A DNA stretch of 64,000 nucleotides from Microbacterium trichothecenolyticum (GTDB lineage: Bacteria; Actinomycetota; Actinomycetes; Actinomycetales; Microbacteriaceae), in contig NZ_JYJA01000021.1 in the NCBI RefSeq assembly GCF_000956465.1, positions 1 to 64,000 of the forward strand, written 5' to 3'. The notes below the pieces were generated by a model, which worked only from the letters and a program-made list of their open reading frames with translations, searched no databases and was not told the DNA's origin. Every line of letters starts with the position of its first letter. Position 1 is the first letter of the stretch. Shown here one piece after another: positions 17,590-26,530 of this stretch. Both the position numbers and the translations under genes were made by a program.

Positions 17590-18608
17590 ATGACGCTCAC
17601 CTCCTCCTGGAGCGGGGTCCGGGTCGGCTGCTCGGCGGCGGGTGACGTGTCGCGCGAGCGGAGGGTCCGCTCGAGGCTCACCCGCGGGTCGAGCAGGGGG
17701 TACGCGAGGTCGGCGATGAGGTTCACGACCACGAAGACGACGGCCGCGAGCGAGACGACGGCCTGCAGCACCGGCAGGTCCTGGCTGGCGACGGCGCGCT
17801 GCACGAGTGTGCCGATGCCGGTGCGGCCGAAGATCGTCTCGGTGATGAGCGAGCCGCCGAGCAGCTCGCCGACGATGAGCGCCAGCACGGTGATCGTCGG
17901 CAGCGCCGAGGGTTTGACGAGATGCCGCGCGAACAGCCGGGTGCGGCGCAGCCCCTGTGAACGGGCGACAGCGACATACTCCTGGCGCGACTCGTGATCG
18001 AGGTTGGCGATGAGCACCTCGGCGAGCTGGGCCGACACGGGGATGCCGAGGGCGATCGCCGCGAAGAAGGTGGACCAGGGACTCTCGGCGTCGATGATGC
18101 GGAACAGCCCGAGGCCGAACGCGAAGACCTGGATGAGCAGCAGGCCGATCACGAAGTTCGGCACCGACAGGAACAATGACGGGAGCGCCCGCAGAAGACC
18201 CTGCCCGTACTTCGCGGGCAGCACCTGGGTGCCCCACGCGATGAGCGCGGCCAGGATGATCGCGACGACCAGTGCCGTCGAGGCGAGGATGAGCGTGGAC
18301 GGCAGCGCCTCGGCGATGAGCTGGCCCACCGGGAGGTTGGAGCGCAGCGAGATGCCGAAGTCGCCGGTGAGGAAGCGCGTCAGCGAGGTCCACAGCTGCG
18401 TCAGCAGCGGCTCGTCGAGCCCGTAGTAGGCGATGATGCGGTCGATGTCCTCCTGCGTGAACCCGTTGTCGGGATTCTTCAGGGTGCTCGACACGGGGTC
18501 GCCGGGCAGCACGCTGATCACGAAGAACGTGAAGACATAGGCGAGCAGCACGACGACGATCGCCTGCGCCGTGCGCGAGAGCGCGAAGCGCGCGTAAGGG
18601 GATTTCAT
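17586..18608 (-). CDS. Peptide-type ABC transporter permease (DppB-like)
   Basis: 340 residues from the ATG at 18608; a longer frame adds a low-complexity leader overlapping the upstream gene. It has an N-terminal span, the outside segment YYGLDEPLLTQLWTSLTRFLTGDFGISLR diagnostic of DppB/OppB (quoted in parts: YYGLDEPLL, GDFGISLR), then five spans and an EAA loop (VAVARSQGLRRTRLFARHLVK). Partner of the 16744 product. Confidence 0.92.
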   Translation of the reverse strand: MKSPYARFALSRTAQAIVVVLLAYVFTFFVISVLPGDPVSSTLKNPDNGFTQEDIDRIIAYYGLDEPLLTQLWTSLTRFLTGDFGISLRSNLPVGQLIAEALPSTLILASTALVVAIILAALIAWGTQVLPAKYGQGLLRALPSLFLSVPNFVIGLLLIQVFAFGLGLFRIIDAESPWSTFFAAIALGIPVSAQLAEVLIANLDHESRQEYVAVARSQGLRRTRLFARHLVKPSALPTITVLALIVGELLGGSLITETIFGRTGIGTLVQRAVASQDLPVLQAVVSLAAVVFVVVNLIADLAYPLLDPRVSLERTLRSRDTSPAAEQPTRTPLQEEVSVI

Positions 18609-18639
18609 CTCGGCATCCTCGGGATCTTCAAACGGATGC

Positions 18640-18674
18640 CGGGGCGCCGCGCCCGCGGAGGAGGCGGCGCCCCG
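18640..18674 (-). terminator. Intercistronic GC hairpin between lipoprotein and permease genes
   Basis: CGGGGCGCCGC (18640-18650) pairs perfectly with GCGGCGCCCCG (18664-18674), with a 13-nt loop and no U-tract. Stems here often stabilise the binding-protein mRNA or attenuate read-through so that more lipoprotein than permease is made. Confidence 0.6.
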
Positions 18675-18679
18675 ACGGG

Positions 18680-20341
18680 TCAACGGTCGAGCCAGGCGGT
18701 GAAGTAGTTCGCGTACGCGAGGCCGTTGTAGCTGACGTCCTTCACATCGGGCGACTGCACGTAGACGCGCTGCACGATCTGGGTGATCGGCGCGAAGTAG
18801 CCCTTCTCGAGGACGTACTGCTGCAGCTCGTCGAACACCGGCTCACGAGACTCGCGATCGGTCGCGGAGGCGAGCTGCGCGGCGAGGTCGTTCAGGGTCT
18901 CGTCGCTCGTGCCGACCTTGAACCAGTCCTCATCGCCCGGATTGCTCGCCGTCAGCACACCGGGAATGGTGCCGATGTCGACGAAGCTGCGCGTGATCTC
19001 CGTGGCCTGCAGGGTCTTGTTGTTGATGACCTTCTCGCCGTAGGTCACGACGTCGTAGGCCTCGATGTCGACCTTGAAGCCGATCTCGGCGAGCTGCTGC
19101 GCGACCAGTTCGTCGATCGCCTTGGAGGTCGCGAGATACGGGTTCGGGTAGAGGGTCAGCGCGAGCTGCTGTCCATCCTTCTCGCGGACGCCGTCGGCGC
19201 CTTCCACCCAGCCGGCATCGTCCAGGAGCTGCTCGGCGGTGTCGGGGTCGTATGCGAACGCGTCGGTGTGGTCGGTGGCCTCCGGCACGTTGCTCTGCAC
19301 GAACGACTCGGCGGCGAACCAGTCCTCGGTGTAGACGGTGGACAGGATCTCATCGCGGTCGATGCCGTGCGTGAACGCCTGGCGCACCGCCTCCTCGCCG
19401 AACGGTGCTGCGGTGGTGTTGAGGGCATAGCCGTTGACGAAGCCGAGGTAGCGCGGCACCGCGACCTCGAAGCCCTCGTCCTTCAGCGCGTCGAGCTCCT
19501 GCGGCGACGCGTTGTACGCGACATCCGCCTGTCCCGACTGGACCGAGCCCGTGCGCAGCGTCGGCTCGGCCACGATCTTGTAGGTGATCGTGTCGAGGTA
19601 GGCAGGGCCCTCGTGCTCGAGAGCCGCAGGGCCCCAGTCGTAGTCCTCTCGTTTGGTCAGGACGACGCTGTCGCCCTCCTTCCACGATTCGACGACGAAC
19701 GGGCCGCTGCCGATGTCGTTCGACAGATCCGCCTGCTCCTCCGCCGGGAGCGCCAGAGACTCGGGCGAGATGAGGATCGAACCGTGGTACGCGAGCGTCG
19801 GGATGAAGCTCAGCGTCGCCTTCGAGAACGTCACCTTCACCGTCGCGTCGTCGACCGCCTCCGCGCCGACGTAGTTCGCCGACGGGAACAGCCCGACGCG
19901 GGCGATGCCCTTGTCGGGGGCGCCCTTCGCCCAGATGTCGATGTTGGCGACGACGGCCGCGGCGTCGACCGGGGTTCCGTCGGAGAAGGTCACGCCGTCC
20001 TTGAGGTGGATCGTGAACTCCGTCGCCGCGTCGTTCTGCTCCCAGCTCTCGGCGACCCACGGGCTGAGTTCGCCGTCGCCGTCCACGTAGATGAGCTTGT
20101 CGGTCAGGTGACCCCACACGTGACCCTGGTAGCTCGAGATCGAGCTCGAGTTGGGGATCCAGGTGGCGCCGAGCGAGTCGATGAGGAAGGTGAGGTCGCC
20201 GCCCTCCTTGGGCTCGTCCGAGCCGGCGCTCGCCTGCGGGGCGGCGCCGCCGGCACAGCCGGCGAGGAGGGCGACGGCGGCGAACGCCGCGGTGGCGACG
20301 AGGCCGGCCCGTCGCAATGGGTGTCGGGTGCGGGTGGTCAT
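18680..20341 (-). CDS. Peptide-type ABC transporter substrate-binding lipoprotein (SBP family 5)
   Basis: 553 residues, ATG after AAGGAAAGATC. A lipoprotein signal ends with LLAGC (Cys29), so the mature protein is lipid-anchored outside. Family 5 features include the early KEGGDLTF strand, HLKDGVTFSDGTPVDAAAV and the SNDIGSGPFVVESW region. It delivers the solute to the permeases downstream. Family members bind peptides, but also opines, glutathione or other amino-acid derivatives; the neighbouring oxidase and aminotransferase favour a modified amino or hydroxy acid. Confidence 0.92.
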   Translation of the reverse strand: MTTRTRHPLRRAGLVATAAFAAVALLAGCAGGAAPQASAGSDEPKEGGDLTFLIDSLGATWIPNSSSISSYQGHVWGHLTDKLIYVDGDGELSPWVAESWEQNDAATEFTIHLKDGVTFSDGTPVDAAAVVANIDIWAKGAPDKGIARVGLFPSANYVGAEAVDDATVKVTFSKATLSFIPTLAYHGSILISPESLALPAEEQADLSNDIGSGPFVVESWKEGDSVVLTKREDYDWGPAALEHEGPAYLDTITYKIVAEPTLRTGSVQSGQADVAYNASPQELDALKDEGFEVAVPRYLGFVNGYALNTTAAPFGEEAVRQAFTHGIDRDEILSTVYTEDWFAAESFVQSNVPEATDHTDAFAYDPDTAEQLLDDAGWVEGADGVREKDGQQLALTLYPNPYLATSKAIDELVAQQLAEIGFKVDIEAYDVVTYGEKVINNKTLQATEITRSFVDIGTIPGVLTASNPGDEDWFKVGTSDETLNDLAAQLASATDRESREPVFDELQQYVLEKGYFAPITQIVQRVYVQSPDVKDVSYNGLAYANYFTAWLDR

Positions 20342-20417
20342 GATCTTTCCTTGCTGTGAGGGTGAGGGTCGGCGGTGGGGCGGGTGCCGACATGTCCGGG
20401 GCCGGTGGCCCCGAGGT

Positions 20418-21842
20418 TCAGAGGGCCTTGCCGGGGTTGAGCACGTCGAAGGGGTCGAAGGCGGCCTTGACGGCGAGCTGGGCTTCGCGGCTGCGTGATG
20501 AGAGCTCCAGCGCCGCGAGCTCCCGCTTGACCGTTCCGATGCCGTGCTCGCCGCTCACCGTCCCGCCGAGCGACAGCGCGAGGCGTGCGAGCTCGTCGGA
20601 CGCCTCGTGGAGCTCGGCCGGCGGGACGAGCGGGTCGGCACCGTCGGGGATGGGCTTGGTGATGACGGGATGGAGGTTGCCGTCGCCCGCGTGCGCGACC
20701 GCCCCGATCTCGACCCCGAAGCGATGCTCGAGCTCGGGCAGCGCGGCGTAGACGTCCGGGATCCGCGACTTCGGCACGGCGATGTCGCCGCCGGCGAACC
20801 ACGAGCGCTCGTCGAAGCCGCGCCCACCCCGGCGCAGGGCCCACAGCGCCTGGCCCGCAGCATCCGTCTCCTGGGTGACGCGGCCGCCGACGGCCTCGAG
20901 GGCGTCACGAAGGTCGGTGAACTGCTCGTCGATCCCGTAGCCGTCGAGCTCGATGAGCAGGAGCGATCCGCCACGGATGCGGAGGTCTGTGCCGCGGTGC
21001 TGGTCGATGTTGGCGAGCGTGCGTCCGTCGAGGAACTCGATGACGGCGGGACGCACCGAGCTGCGCGTGATGGCGGACAGAGCGGATGCCCCGGCCGCGG
21101 TCGTGTCGAAGAACGCCGACACCGTGCGGCGGGCGACCGGGATGGGCCGCAGCCGGACGGTCACTCGGACGACGATTCCGAGCACGCCCTCCGAGCCGAC
21201 GAACAGCGAGACGAGGTCGAGCCCGGTGACGCCCTTGATCGAGCGGTGGCCGACCGTGATGAGCTCGCCGTCGGCGAGCACGACGTCGAGCGCGAGCACG
21301 GACTCGCGCGTCACGCCGTACTTCGCGCAGCGCAGACCCCCGGCGTTGGTGGCGACGTTGCCGCCGATCGTCGAGATCTCGTAGCTCGCGGGGTCGGGCG
21401 CATAGAACAGGCCCCACGCTGCGAGATGTTCGTTGAGCGCAGCGTTGAGCACCCCCGGTTCCACGACGGCGACCTCGTCGAGCGGGGCGACCTCCACGAT
21501 GCGGTCGAGCCGCTCCGTCGAGATCACGAGCTGTGCGGCGGTGGCCGAGGCGCCGCCGGAAAGACCTGTGCCCGCGCCGCGCGGCACGATCGTCACGCCG
21601 TGGCGGGCGGCAGCGCGGACGACCTCTTGCACCTCCTCGGTGGTGGCCGGGAACGCGACGGCGGGACCGGATGCTGCATCCCCGCGCGCGCGCCGCGTCG
21701 CAGCGTCATCGAGATAGGCGATCGTCTCGACCGAGGGGGCGAGTACCGCGATGTTCGGGAAGTTCGCGGCGAGGTCGTCGAGCACGTCGGCGAGCGCGCT
21801 GATGCGCGAGGTGGGTTCGCTGACGGGGGCCGTGGCAGCCAT
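20418..21842 (-). CDS. FAD-binding oxidoreductase, GlcD/D-lactate dehydrogenase type
   Basis: 474 residues. The VAO/PCMH FAD domain is at about 60-235: AFPATTEEVQEVVRAAARHG, PRGAGTGLSGGA, STIGGNVATNAGG and SEGVLGIV. The C-terminal FAD-oxidase domain has AHAGDGNLHP and ends with SGEHGIGTVKRE and DPFDVLNPGK. It oxidises D-2-hydroxy acids such as lactate, glycolate or 2-hydroxyglutarate to 2-oxo acids, passing electrons to a quinone or another acceptor. It is the first gene of the minus-strand operon, 76 bp before the ABC lipoprotein. Confidence 0.9.
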   Translation of the reverse strand: MAATAPVSEPTSRISALADVLDDLAANFPNIAVLAPSVETIAYLDDAATRRARGDAASGPAVAFPATTEEVQEVVRAAARHGVTIVPRGAGTGLSGGASATAAQLVISTERLDRIVEVAPLDEVAVVEPGVLNAALNEHLAAWGLFYAPDPASYEISTIGGNVATNAGGLRCAKYGVTRESVLALDVVLADGELITVGHRSIKGVTGLDLVSLFVGSEGVLGIVVRVTVRLRPIPVARRTVSAFFDTTAAGASALSAITRSSVRPAVIEFLDGRTLANIDQHRGTDLRIRGGSLLLIELDGYGIDEQFTDLRDALEAVGGRVTQETDAAGQALWALRRGGRGFDERSWFAGGDIAVPKSRIPDVYAALPELEHRFGVEIGAVAHAGDGNLHPVITKPIPDGADPLVPPAELHEASDELARLALSLGGTVSGEHGIGTVKRELAALELSSRSREAQLAVKAAFDPFDVLNPGKAL

Positions 21843-22357
21843 GGGGGGCCTTTCAAAGGGAGTCTCGAAGCGGAGCAGGTACCCCTCCGCGGCTTCCCCA
21901 GACGGTAGGGACAGCGCCCGCGGTCACGCGCTGCCGCATGTCACCCGGCGTCCGAGTGAGTCACGGCTCGTCGCACAGCGTCACGCGGCGACATCTTCTT
22001 GGACCCGGTTCAACTCATCGACGCCGTCGTCCGCAGACGTGAAAGGCCGCCTCCGCGGCCGGGAGTATCGCCTGCCGTCAGCGCCCATCCGGGACGCATT
22101 TCCCGAACGGGGTGATCCTGTTCATCCCGGCTTCTGCATGTCATCCAGGAATCCCGAACGCAACTCGGATAACACTCGGTGACCGTCGGTGTCCGGGTTT
22201 GACGAGCGGCTAGGTCGGAGGCACGGGCGCTTCTACTGTCGCCGGTGGGACCCCGTAGGGTCCTCCTCCGACGTTGAATCCGCTGCCGGAGGCGTGCGAG
22301 ACGTATCGCGCTCGCACGATGCCCCTACCCACAGCACTGCCGAACAGAGGCGACACC
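21843..22357. other. Divergent intergenic region with a small hairpin
   Basis: 515 bp between the minus-strand transport operon and the plus-strand orphan lipoprotein gene. No coding frame is convincing. GGACCC-CGTA-GGGTCC at 22248-22263 is a perfect 6-bp inverted repeat about 95 bp before the GTG of the lipoprotein gene and could be an operator or leader hairpin. No known riboswitch core was recognised. Confidence 0.45.
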
Positions 22358-23440
22358 GTGAACATGATCCGCACTGCGACAGCACTCACAACCCTGGGAC
22401 TCGTGGCGGCGATGATGGCCGGCTGCGCCTCCGCCGCAGGATCGCCGAGCGAGACCTCGGCCGGTGACGCCGGGCCGTCGGTCGACGAGTTGCGGCTGGG
22501 CTACTTCGCCAACGTGACGCATGCGCCCGCGCTCGTGGGGCTGGAGGAGGGCCTCTTCCAGGACGCCGTCGGCGACGACGTCACCATCACGACGCAGGTC
22601 TTCAACGCCGGCCCCGCCGCCATCGAGGCGCTCACCGCCGGCGCGATCGACGCGACCTACATCGGCCCGAACCCGTCGATCAACACCTTCATCCAGTCCG
22701 GTGGCGAGTCCGCGCGGATCATCGCCGGTGCCGCCACGGGCGGTGCGGCGCTGGTGGTGCGTGACGGCATCGACGACCCCGCCGACCTGGAGGGCACCAC
22801 GATCGCGACGCCGCAGCTGGGCAACACGCAGGACGTCGCGGCCCGGGTGTGGCTGGCGGACCAGGGCTTCGAGACCGACACGTCGGGTGGCGGCGACGTG
22901 CAGATCACACCGACCGAGAACGCGCAGACGCTGACGCTGTTCCAGGACGGTCAGCTCGACGGCGCGTGGCTGCCCGAGCCGTGGGTGTCGCGGCTGGTCA
23001 TCGACGCGGGCGCCCACGTGCTGCAGGACGAGGCCGACCTCTGGGAGGACGGCGAGTTCCCCACGACCGTGCTGCTGGTGCGCAAGGAGTTCCTCGACGA
23101 GCACCCGGACGTCGTCGCCGACCTGCTGAAGGGCCACGAGGCCGCCGTGCGGTGGATCGCCGACAACGCCGACCAGGCACCGGCCGTGATCAACGACGCG
23201 ATCGAGAAGGAGACCGGCAAGCCGCTCGCGGACGCCGTCATCCAGCGCGCGCTCGAGCACGTGACGTTCTCGGTCGACCCGCACGCCGACACGTTCGAGA
23301 CGCTCGTCGACAACGGCATCCAGGCAGGCACCCAGAAGGACGGCTCGATCGAGGGCCTGTTCGATCTTCGCCTGCTCAACGAGCAGCTCGAAGCCGAGGG
23401 CCAAGAGCCCATCTCGGCAGCAGGACTCGGCGAGGACTGA
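22358..23440 (+). CDS. ABC substrate-binding lipoprotein, aliphatic sulfonate/nitrate type (orphan)
   Basis: 360 residues. The GTG at 22358 has AGAGG 7 nt upstream; an ATG two codons later is the alternative. Lipobox MMAGC (Cys23). The mature part resembles SsuA/TauA/NMT1 proteins: LRLGYFANVTHAPALVGLEEG, then YIGPNPSINTFIQ, LEGTTIATPQLGNTQDVAARVWL and WLPEPWVSRLV. These bind sulfonates, nitrate or similar small anions. No ATPase or permease gene follows (next gene is on the other strand), so it must rely on a transporter elsewhere or has lost its operon. Confidence 0.88.
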   Translation: MNMIRTATALTTLGLVAAMMAGCASAAGSPSETSAGDAGPSVDELRLGYFANVTHAPALVGLEEGLFQDAVGDDVTITTQVFNAGPAAIEALTAGAIDATYIGPNPSINTFIQSGGESARIIAGAATGGAALVVRDGIDDPADLEGTTIATPQLGNTQDVAARVWLADQGFETDTSGGGDVQITPTENAQTLTLFQDGQLDGAWLPEPWVSRLVIDAGAHVLQDEADLWEDGEFPTTVLLVRKEFLDEHPDVVADLLKGHEAAVRWIADNADQAPAVINDAIEKETGKPLADAVIQRALEHVTFSVDPHADTFETLVDNGIQAGTQKDGSIEGLFDLRLLNEQLEAEGQEPISAAGLGED

Positions 23441-23483
23441 ACCCGCCGAAGCTGGAAGGGCGCCTGAGGTCGGCAGCCGGTCG

Positions 23484-24056
23484 TCAGTGCAGGGACTCGC
23501 CCCGTTTCAGCATCTCGACGTACTCGGCGACGCGTGAGGCTCGCGAGGCCGGCCGCTTGAGATTCGCCACCCGGAAGGCCATCGCGAACCGGTTCTGCGC
23601 CGACTGGGAAGCGAAGGCTTCGGCGATCTTCGGGTCCGCGTTCAGTGCTTCCTGCAGCTCTTCGGGGAGGTCGCCGTCGCGCTGCCGATACGCGCGGTCC
23701 CATCGCCCGTCGGCCTTCGCGCGGTCGATCTCGAGCTGACCCTGGGGTCGCATGCGGCCTTCCTCGATCAGCCGTGTCACGTGGCCGATGTTGACTTTCG
23801 ACCACATGCTCCGCGGTCGTCGGGGCGTGAAGGTCTGCAGGAAGTAGTCGGCGTCGAGGGATTGCTTCTGCCCATCGATCCACCCGAAGCACAGCGCGAC
23901 ATCGAGCGCCTCGGCGTACGTGATCCCGGGTCGGCTCGTGGCGGCCTTGCGCAGTCGCAGTCGGATCCCGCTCGGGTCGGGGTCCGAGTCCAGCCAGGCT
24001 TCCCAGTCGGCGACGGTGTCCACGTGCAGTTCAGGCTTGTTCGCGCGGTCGACCAT
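23484..24056 (-). CDS. YdeI/OmpD-associated family protein
   Basis: 190 residues from the ATG at 24056. It shows the YdeI layout: WEAWLDSDPDPSGIRLRLRKA, YAEALDVALCFGWIDGQKQSLD, FTPRRPRSMWSKVN, and a C-terminal helix of the bacteriocin-protection (YdeI/OmdA) type with LKRPASRASRVAEYVEML. Homologues are linked to resistance to cationic peptides or polymyxin, though the mechanism is unclear. Monocistronic. Confidence 0.85.
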   Translation of the reverse strand: MVDRANKPELHVDTVADWEAWLDSDPDPSGIRLRLRKAATSRPGITYAEALDVALCFGWIDGQKQSLDADYFLQTFTPRRPRSMWSKVNIGHVTRLIEEGRMRPQGQLEIDRAKADGRWDRAYRQRDGDLPEELQEALNADPKIAEAFASQSAQNRFAMAFRVANLKRPASRASRVAEYVEMLKRGESLH

Positions 24057-24148
24057 GGCGGCAGGATAGCTCTCGTCCCCGTGCCGGCGGACCTTCCGGG
24101 CTCTCGCCGGTCCGGGCTCCTCTGTGCGTGATGCGTAGGGTGAGGTGT

Positions 24149-24403
24149 GTGAGTGATCCGAAGCCGTCTCCCGGTCCGCCGCACCCCGCCGCTCGCGCGT
24201 TTGCGATCGCACTTGCTGTGGGTCTCAGCGTCGGCATTGCGGTTGGCTCATCGTTGGGAGTCGCGCTCGGCAACGCCGGAGTCGGCATCGCACTTGGAGT
24301 CGGTATCGGCGCGGTGCTTGCGTCGTCGTTCACCGTCCTCACGTTGCGGAGCCGCTCCACGACGGATGGGCCAGCCGAGGAACCACCCGCCGCCGATCGA
24401 TAA
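24149..24403 (+). CDS. Small Gly/Ala-rich membrane protein, hypothetical
   Basis: 84 residues from GTG at 24149, with TAGGGT at 24136-24141 exactly 7 nt upstream (leaderless); in-frame ATGs at 24128-24131 are alternatives. Two hydrophobic stretches rich in glycine-zipper GxxxG spacing (AVGLSVGIAVGSSLGVALG; GIALGVGIGAVLASSF) separated by NAG suggest a membrane hairpin. Pro-rich ends. Not recognised. Confidence 0.5.
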   Translation: MSDPKPSPGPPHPAARAFAIALAVGLSVGIAVGSSLGVALGNAGVGIALGVGIGAVLASSFTVLTLRSRSTTDGPAEEPPAADR

Positions 24404-24479
24404 GCGCGCCGATGGTCTTCTTACAGGAGGGACCAACTCACGACCCGCGAGACGCGAAATCCACGCACAGGAGGAGCCC

Positions 24480-25070
24480 ATGGGGAAGGTGGTCATGAAC
24501 GCGTCGGTCTCGGTGGATGGTTTCATTGCGGCCGAGAACGACGATCCCGGCCCACTGTTCGAGTGGCTGGTCAGCGGCGACGTGTCGTTGGATGACAGCG
24601 GCGTGCTGAACGTGTCGCAAGCGTCATATGACCACATCCGGCCGTACTGGGATCAGGTCGGGGTGACGATCGTCGGCCGCCACGCCTTCGACATCACGGA
24701 CGGCTGGGACGGGAAGCCTCCGAGCGGGATCGCCCACGTCGTCGTCGTGACGCATCGGCAGGCACCCGAGGGCTGGGACCCAGACGCGCCGTTTCACTTC
24801 GTCGACGGCATCCACGCGGCCGTGACCAAGGCGCAGGAGCTTGCGGGTGACCGCATCGTCGAGATCGCTGCCGGCGACGTCGGCGGTCAGGCACTCGCCG
24901 CAGGCGTGGTCGACGAGGTGCGCATGGACGTCGCCCCTGTCGTGCTCGGGTCAGGCAAGCGGTATTTCGGCTCCGTCGCCTCGCCGCACCTGATGGAGGA
25001 TCCAGCCGTGGTCGTCCGGGGCGAGCGGGTGCTTCACCTGTGCTACCGGGTGCGCCGCATGCCGATCTGA
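24480..25070 (+). CDS. Dihydrofolate reductase family / RibD C-terminal-domain protein
   Basis: 196 residues, ATG behind AGGAGGAG. Begins with KVVMNASVSVDGFIA and has VGVTIVGRHAFDITDGW, VVVVTHR, and GDVGGQALAAGVVDEVRMDVAPVVLGSGKRYFG: the RibD C-terminal fold, which binds NADPH. It is a stand-alone reductase of unknown substrate, not the biosynthetic FolA or RibD. The gene may be cotranscribed with the small gene upstream (76 bp gap). Confidence 0.85.
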   Translation: MGKVVMNASVSVDGFIAAENDDPGPLFEWLVSGDVSLDDSGVLNVSQASYDHIRPYWDQVGVTIVGRHAFDITDGWDGKPPSGIAHVVVVTHRQAPEGWDPDAPFHFVDGIHAAVTKAQELAGDRIVEIAAGDVGGQALAAGVVDEVRMDVAPVVLGSGKRYFGSVASPHLMEDPAVVVRGERVLHLCYRVRRMPI

Positions 25071-25251
25071 GCGGGAACGCGAACCGTCCCACAGCGACGC
25101 CAAACCTCCGCATCAACGATGCGCTCACGTCGGGGCGTGCGCTACCCCTTGACAGGCTGCGGGCCCACACTCTGGGCGCAGATGCAACCCCCGCGACGCA
25201 GTGCGGGACCTCCCGTAGCGTGCAGACGGGAGAGAGAGGCGCGGCGCGATC

Positions 25252-25518
25252 GTGTACGCGACGGAACTGACAATCGGAGACCACGCGTACCTGTTGCGCG
25301 CGGGGACGGACGAGCGGGGCGTGCTCGACGAGTTGACGGCGGCGGTGCGGGCCGGCGGGGGTGTGGTGGAGTTGCCCGCCGGCGCGCCGAACTCGCCGCG
25401 GTCCGTGCTGATCAGCCCCGGAGTCCCCGTGTTCATCGAACGCATCCCCATTCCCGATGACCCTCCCACCCCGGACGACGATGCCGGTGAGGACGCATGC
25501 GCGGAGTGGGTGCTCTGA
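25252..25518 (+). CDS. Hypothetical 88-aa protein
   Basis: GTG start with a GAGAGAGG stretch about 10 nt upstream. The frame has a beta-alpha-beta look: ELTIGDHAYLLRAGTD, LDELTAAVRAGGGVVELP, SVLISPGVPVFIERIPI, then an acidic tail. Similar small proteins of unknown role occur in Microbacteriaceae. Soluble; no catalytic motif seen. Confidence 0.55.
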   Translation: MYATELTIGDHAYLLRAGTDERGVLDELTAAVRAGGGVVELPAGAPNSPRSVLISPGVPVFIERIPIPDDPPTPDDDAGEDACAEWVL

Positions 25519-25689
25519 AGCGGCGACCAATCCACATCTGACCATCGCGCGCCGCGCCCGACCCGCTGCGCCGCGTCGACCGCGCAAAGCGCTCCACACG
25601 GGGACCCGTGGCGATGACCTGCCCGAGGGTCTACTGTGAGCGCCGGGTCCCTTCACCTCGCCGGTCTGCACAAGGGATGGAGCGTCGTC

Positions 25690-26508
25690 ATGAGTGGTCG
25701 AGTCGAGCGCACCGAGCAGGAGATCCTGCGGTGGTTCCAACGGGACATCGAAGGTCCGATGGCGGACTTCCGCGATCCGAGCCAGGAGTGGCGGCGGCTG
25801 GTGTCCGAGCTCTACGGGACGTTTCTGCTGGTGCTCGTGGCCGCTGGCGCGGGGATGATGGGGCAGGCGTTCCCGGGGACGATCTCCCGCGCAGCCGCGG
25901 TGGTCGCTCCTGCGCTGATGGTGATGGGGGTCATCCTCTTCATGGGCAAGGTGTCGGGGGCGCATCTGAATCCGGCGGTGAGCATCGCGTTCGCGCTGAG
26001 GCGCGACTTTCCGTGGCGGCGGGTGCCGGGGTACATCGTGGCCCAGCTCGCCGGGGCGACCCTGGCCGCGCTCTTCCTGCAATGGGTGGTCGGAGTGTCG
26101 GCCACCTACGGCTCGAATCACCCCGCCGAGTCGTACGGTGCGGGACCCGCCTTCGTCATGGAGGCGGTGCTCACGCTCGGCCTCGTGAGCGTCATCCTGG
26201 GGACGGCGTCCGGGGCGCAGAACATCGGCATCTTCGGGGCGCTCGGAGTGGGCGGGTACATCGCCCTCGCGGGTCTGTGGGGCAGCCCGATATCGGGAGC
26301 ATCGATGAATCCCGCTCGCACTTTCGGGCCGGATCTCGCCAGTCTCACGTTCACCGACTACTGGGTCTACGTCGCAGGGCCGCTCGTCGGCGCCATGATC
26401 GCGGTCGGCATCGCCTACGTGTTGCGGGGTCGAGGCGGAGGCGAGTCCGGCTCCACCGCGGCGCAGGGAGCCCTGTTCACCGAGACCGGCAGCCCCGATC
26501 AGACCTGA
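25690..26508 (+). CDS. Aquaporin / MIP-family channel
   Basis: 272 residues from the ATG at 25690 (GGAGCGTCGTC upstream); a GTG 18 codons earlier is the alternative. Six spans with the two MIP half-helices SGAHLNPAVS (NPA 94-96) and SGASMNPARTFGP (NPA about 207-209). The aromatic/arginine filter arginine follows the second NPA. It conducts water and perhaps other small neutral solutes across the membrane. The N-terminal 35 residues form a cytoplasmic extension. Next gene starts 22 bp downstream on its own leaderless promoter. Confidence 0.92.
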   Translation: MSGRVERTEQEILRWFQRDIEGPMADFRDPSQEWRRLVSELYGTFLLVLVAAGAGMMGQAFPGTISRAAAVVAPALMVMGVILFMGKVSGAHLNPAVSIAFALRRDFPWRRVPGYIVAQLAGATLAALFLQWVVGVSATYGSNHPAESYGAGPAFVMEAVLTLGLVSVILGTASGAQNIGIFGALGVGGYIALAGLWGSPISGASMNPARTFGPDLASLTFTDYWVYVAGPLVGAMIAVGIAYVLRGRGGGESGSTAAQGALFTETGSPDQT

Positions 26509-26530
26509 CGATGACGGATAGGGTGGCGTG

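Noticed and set aside
19268..20359. 363-codon plus-strand ORF
   Set aside because: Antisense shadow of the family 5 lipoprotein gene; Arg/Val-rich without motifs.
21843..22357. Riboswitch before the orphan lipoprotein gene
   Set aside because: Only one short palindrome is visible; no conserved core of a known riboswitch class could be matched by eye.
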